Origin: JBFKMV01 sp041629655 | Lineage (GTDB): Bacteria; Acidobacteriota; Polarisedimenticolia; Polarisedimenticolales; Polarisedimenticolaceae | Assembly: GCA_041629655.1 (NCBI GenBank) | Contig: JBFKMV010000210.1 | Span: 1-7,897 of the forward strand | Length of the DNA stretch: 7,897 nucleotides | Direction: 5' to 3' | Shown: positions 6,188 to 7,897 of the stretch, one piece after another | Numbering within the stretch: the first letter of the stretch is position 1 | Layout of the letters: each line of letters starts with the position of its first letter | The notes under the pieces: generated by a model | What the model saw: the letters and a program-made list of their open reading frames with translations, nothing else | Database searches by the model: none | Told to the model about the DNA's origin: nothing | Made by a program: the position numbers and the translations under genes

Positions 6188-6832
6188 CTAGCCGTCGTGG
6201 TGCCAGGCAACGACCCTGCGGAAGAAGTCGCCGCAGAAGTTGCCGGTCATCTCCCGCGTCATCGCATCGGGGTCGCGCACGATCGTGACCTCGAACGAGC
6301 AGGTCTTCTCCTCGCCGTCGCTGCGGACCGCGTGGAACTCGCCGGCGATGTGGGTCGTCTGCGGGCCGTCGGGCCGGCCGTTGACCCGCCGCCGCGTCGC
6401 TTCCCACGTCGCCGCGCCGTTGATCGTGATCGTGTACTCGCCGCGGTGGAACGCGCAGTCGACCATGGTGCGGCTGCCCGAGAAGCTGCCCTCCATGGTG
6501 TGGGTCTCGCTGTCCCAGGTTCGCGTCATCTGCCCCTCGACGGTCATCTCGCCACCGGCGGGACAGTCGCGGGTGCGGCTGAACGAGAACTCCTCGGTGA
6601 CGACGGCCGCCGCGACGCCGCTGGAGGAGGCGGAGACGGCGGGGGAGACCATGTGCGATCCGATCAGCGCCTCCATGATCAGATCGGCCTCGAGGGTGAT
6701 CTCGGCCATCTGGGCGGACAGCTCGCCGCTGGCGGCCGTCGGGGCCACGGTTCCGTCGTCGCTGCAACCCACGGCGACCAGCGCCAGGGCGGCCAGCGCG
6801 ACGACCGGGAAACGGTTTCGCGTTCTGTGCAT
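6188..6832 (-). CDS. Unrecognised four-cysteine lipoprotein
   Basis: I do not recognise the family. The 214-residue product begins with a short basic tip (HRTRNR), a hydrophobic core and a lipobox-like AVGC with Cys23, followed by SDDGT, so export and lipid anchoring are likely. After lipidation, Cys90, Cys126, Cys178 and Cys200 remain and could form two disulfides in the periplasm or at the surface. The region from about 79 to 205 alternates short polar beta-like stretches (EEFSFSRTRDC, MTVEGQMTRTWDSETHTME, EYTITINGAATWEA, HIAGEFHAV, KTCSFEVTIVRD), suggesting a beta-sandwich or lipocalin-like barrel. This is a guess from pattern only. The ATG at 6832 has AGGAG (6840-6844) 7 bases upstream. 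The frame is open far upstream (to 7657), but that part is the shadow of another gene. It is a single-gene unit with its own terminator and stops at TAG. Confidence 0.82.
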   Translation of the reverse strand: MHRTRNRFPVVALAALALVAVGCSDDGTVAPTAASGELSAQMAEITLEADLIMEALIGSHMVSPAVSASSSGVAAAVVTEEFSFSRTRDCPAGGEMTVEGQMTRTWDSETHTMEGSFSGSRTMVDCAFHRGEYTITINGAATWEATRRRVNGRPDGPQTTHIAGEFHAVRSDGEEKTCSFEVTIVRDPDAMTREMTGNFCGDFFRRVVAWHHDG

Positions 6833-6844
6833 CAGCTCACTCCT

Positions 6845-6876
6845 GCCCGGCCGTGCCGGAACGGCGGGCGCCGGGC
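6845..6876 (-). promoter_or_regulatory. Leader hairpin abutting the lipoprotein ribosome site
   Basis: GCCCGGC (6845-6851) and GCCGGGC (6870-6876) are exact inverted repeats. Between them a smaller GCCG-GAA-CGGC (6855-6865) can nest. In the minus-strand mRNA the hairpin ends directly against the AGGAG ribosome site at 6840-6844. It could protect the 5' end or modulate translation. GC-rich DNA makes such pairings more common by chance. Confidence 0.4.
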
Positions 6877-6898
6877 TCGATAAAACGTGGACGCCTCG

Positions 6899-6923
6899 AA
6901 CGATCTTGCGGTGCGGGGGTTCC
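6899..6923 (-). promoter_or_regulatory. Possible ECF-sigma-type promoter of the lipoprotein gene
   Basis: On the minus strand GGAAC (6919-6923) is followed after 16 bases by CGTT (6899-6902), the general shape of extracytoplasmic-function sigma promoters (GGAAC, N15-17, CGTC or CGTT). The transcript would begin near 6892 and include the whole leader hairpin. Envelope-stress control of a lipoprotein would make sense, but two short motifs can coincide by chance. Confidence 0.3.
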
Positions 6924-6962
6924 GGCCCGCCACCCTGAAAACGTACCTCCGCGATCCCCTCA

Positions 6963-6976
6963 GGTCCACTTGGACC
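6963..6976. promoter_or_regulatory. Operator-like palindrome GGTCCA-CT-TGGACC
   Basis: This perfect 6-bp inverted repeat with a 2-base centre lies in the divergent region between the lipoprotein gene and the TMTC-like gene, 51 bases upstream of the TMTC -10 candidate. It is shaped like the binding site of a dimeric repressor. No regulator gene is in the window. Confidence 0.4.
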
Positions 6977-6997
6977 GTTTCGTGCGGGAAACCGTTT
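6974..6997 (+). repeat. Direct repeat ACCGTTT x2 beside the palindrome
   Basis: ACCGTTT occurs at 6974-6980 and 6991-6997, 17 bases start to start. The first copy overlaps the right arm of the palindrome. An inverted pair GTTTC/GAAAC (6977-6981, 6988-6992) also lies within it. Confidence 0.45.
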
Positions 6998-7027
6998 AGC
7001 CCGATCCGCTTTTTCCGGCCCGTCGGG

Positions 7028-7033
7028 TATAAA
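7028..7033 (+). promoter_or_regulatory. -10 element (TATAAA) of the TMTC-like gene
   Basis: TATAAA stands out in a GC-rich leader 48 bases before the TTG start. A transcript would start near 7040. The region 16-18 bases upstream has only a T-rich stretch (7010-7014) and no clear -35 hexamer, so an activator or another sigma factor may be needed. Confidence 0.45.
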
Positions 7034-7045
7034 GAGACGCCGGGG

Positions 7046-7061
7046 GGCGGCCGCGGCCGCC
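7046..7061. repeat. 16-bp perfect palindrome in the TMTC leader
   Basis: GGCGGCCGCGGCCGCC reads the same on both strands. As RNA it can fold into a 6-bp all-GC stem with a CGCG loop, 6 bases before the AGGGGGAG ribosome site. It may tune translation or be compositional chance. Confidence 0.45.
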
Positions 7062-7067
7062 GGGTCG

Positions 7068-7075
7068 AGGGGGAG
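7068..7075 (+). promoter_or_regulatory. Shine-Dalgarno AGGGGGAG that fixes the TTG start
   Basis: The purine run ends 6 bases before TTG at 7082-7084. The first in-frame ATG (near 7424) lies deep inside conserved sequence, so this site decides the start. Confidence 0.65.
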
Positions 7076-7081
7076 CTCGCG

Positions 7082-7897
7082 TTGGACCGACCGGAATCGA
7101 CCGTCCCGCTGGTCCTCGCCGCGGCGGCCGTGCTGCTCGTGTCGCTGGTCGCCTACGCCGACAACTGGAATCACGGTTTCGTATTCGACGACGAGCAGCT
7201 GGTCGTCCGCAACGAGCGTATCCGGTCGCTCGACCGCGCCGGCGAGCTGTTCCGCACCCCCTACTGGGGCCCGGAGCGCAACGACGGGCTGTACCGACCG
7301 CTCACGTTGCTGTCGTACGCCGTCGATTACCGCCTGTTCGGCGACGACCCGCGCGGCTACCACGTGGTCAACGACCTGCTCCACGCCGTGATCTCGGTGC
7401 TGGTCCTGCTGCTGGCCCGGCGGATGTTGGGCTCGTGGCTCGCCGGGGCTGCCGCCGGCCTGACGTTCGCGCTGCACCCGGTGCACACCGAGGCCGTCAA
7501 CTGGGTGGTGGGACGCGCCGAGCTGCTGGCGGCGTTGTTCGTGCTGCTCGCGCTCTTGCTGGCCCTGTGGCCCGAGCCCCTCGACGCGCGGCGCCATCGT
7601 GGGCGGACCGTGGCGGTGGTCCTGCTCGGCTTGCTCGGCCTGCTGTCCAAGGAGCACGCGATCGTGCTGACGCTGGCGTTGCCGGGGGCGCTGCTGGCCG
7701 TCGAGCGCGGCGGCGGGACCTCGACTGCGGGTGCTCGCGGAGTGTGGCGCCGCCTCGGCGGGCTCGCGGCCGGTTGGGCCGTGATGCTCGGCGCGTGGTG
7801 GATCCTGCGCAGCCGTGCGGTCGGGACGGAAACGTTGCCGACGGGGTTCTACGACAACCAGCTCGTCGTGGCCGGCGCGGCCGATCGCGTCTGGACC
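7082..7897 (+). CDS. TMTC-like polytopic glycosyltransferase, N-terminal part (3' end outside window)
   Basis: The visible 272 residues match the N-terminal half of bacterial TMTC/PMT-type (GT-C fold) proteins. Helix 1 is at about 8-25. It is followed by FVFDDEQLVVRN (33-44), with the acidic pair Asp36-Asp37 expected in the first external loop, then LYRPLTLLSYAVDY (70-83), GYHVVNDLLHA (92-102), FALHPVHTEAVNWVVGRAELL (129-149) and LLSKEHAIV (187-195). Related proteins transfer sugars from a polyprenyl-phosphate donor to secreted proteins or surface glycans and usually end in TPR repeats, which would lie beyond the right edge. The start is TTG at 7082, supported by AGGGGGAG. It is divergent from the lipoprotein gene across 249 bases. 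Confidence 0.88.
   Translation, partial: MDRPESTVPLVLAAAAVLLVSLVAYADNWNHGFVFDDEQLVVRNERIRSLDRAGELFRTPYWGPERNDGLYRPLTLLSYAVDYRLFGDDPRGYHVVNDLLHAVISVLVLLLARRMLGSWLAGAAAGLTFALHPVHTEAVNWVVGRAELLAALFVLLALLLALWPEPLDARRHRGRTVAVVLLGLLGLLSKEHAIVLTLALPGALLAVERGGGTSTAGARGVWRRLGGLAAGWAVMLGAWWILRSRAVGTETLPTGFYDNQLVVAGAADRVWT

Noticed and set aside
4815..6767. 650-codon minus-strand frame crossing several genes
   Set aside because: It is Arg/Gly/Pro-rich low-complexity sequence that runs through the ATP-grasp, TMEM220 and lipoprotein genes in a different frame. No domain is visible.
5519..6883. 454-codon plus-strand frame
   Set aside because: It is antisense to the ATP-grasp and lipoprotein genes, has shadow-like composition, and crosses the minus-strand terminator hairpin.
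6833..7657. Upstream extension of the lipoprotein frame
   Set aside because: The extension is antisense to the TMTC gene and Gln/Arg/His-rich. A signal peptide with lipobox and a well-spaced AGGAG mark 6832 as the real start.

Overview
The window is a GC-rich stretch (about 70% G+C by eye, with strong G/C preference at third codon positions) of a Gram-negative-type bacterial chromosome. It carries a membrane-anchored FG-GAP/ASPIC protein, the end of a probable multihaem cytochrome c, a TMTC-type glycosyltransferase and a lipoprotein. This mix is familiar from Acidobacteriota, 'Candidatus Eisenbacteria', Gemmatimonadota and similar environmental lineages. The exact phylum cannot be fixed from this piece. 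I see no rRNA, tRNA, CRISPR array, insertion sequence or phage gene.

Layout. (1) Positions 2-3176 on the plus strand hold the last 176 codons of a probable multihaem cytochrome c. Seven bases later comes an 878-residue membrane-anchored protein that combines a seven-blade FG-GAP propeller, an ASPIC/UnbV domain and TPR repeats. (2) Positions 3186-6097 hold a minus-strand gene string that converges on this pair with a 9-base gap. In transcription order it is an ATP-grasp ligase, a TMEM220-like membrane protein, a previously untracked 33-residue ORF, a TauE/SafE (TSUP) permease and a secreted single-STN-domain protein. The first four are tightly packed, with gaps of 21 and 19 bases and an ATGA overlap. 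The fifth follows a 104-base gap with its own candidate -10 element. (3) Positions 6188-6832, minus strand, hold an unrecognised four-cysteine lipoprotein with a strong intrinsic terminator behind it. (4) Positions 6833-7081 are a divergent intergenic region rich in inverted and direct repeats. (5) From 7082 to the right edge, plus strand, is the N-terminal part of a TMTC-like polytopic glycosyltransferase with a TTG start.

How they may work together. The cytochrome and the propeller/TPR protein look like a two-gene cell-envelope module, perhaps for redox work or for scaffolding multihaem proteins. The minus-strand operon couples a small-molecule ligase to a membrane carrier of the anion/sulfur-compound exporter family. 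That pairing hints at making and moving one metabolite, but the substrate is not visible. The ATP-grasp gene has a TACAAT element so close to its ATG that it may be leaderless. It sits immediately behind the lipoprotein terminator, so one short gap ends one transcription unit and starts the next. The strongest candidates for something undescribed are the four-gene ATP-grasp/TMEM220/small-ORF/TSUP operon, the 33-residue coupled ORF, and the operator-like repeats between the lipoprotein and the TMTC gene.
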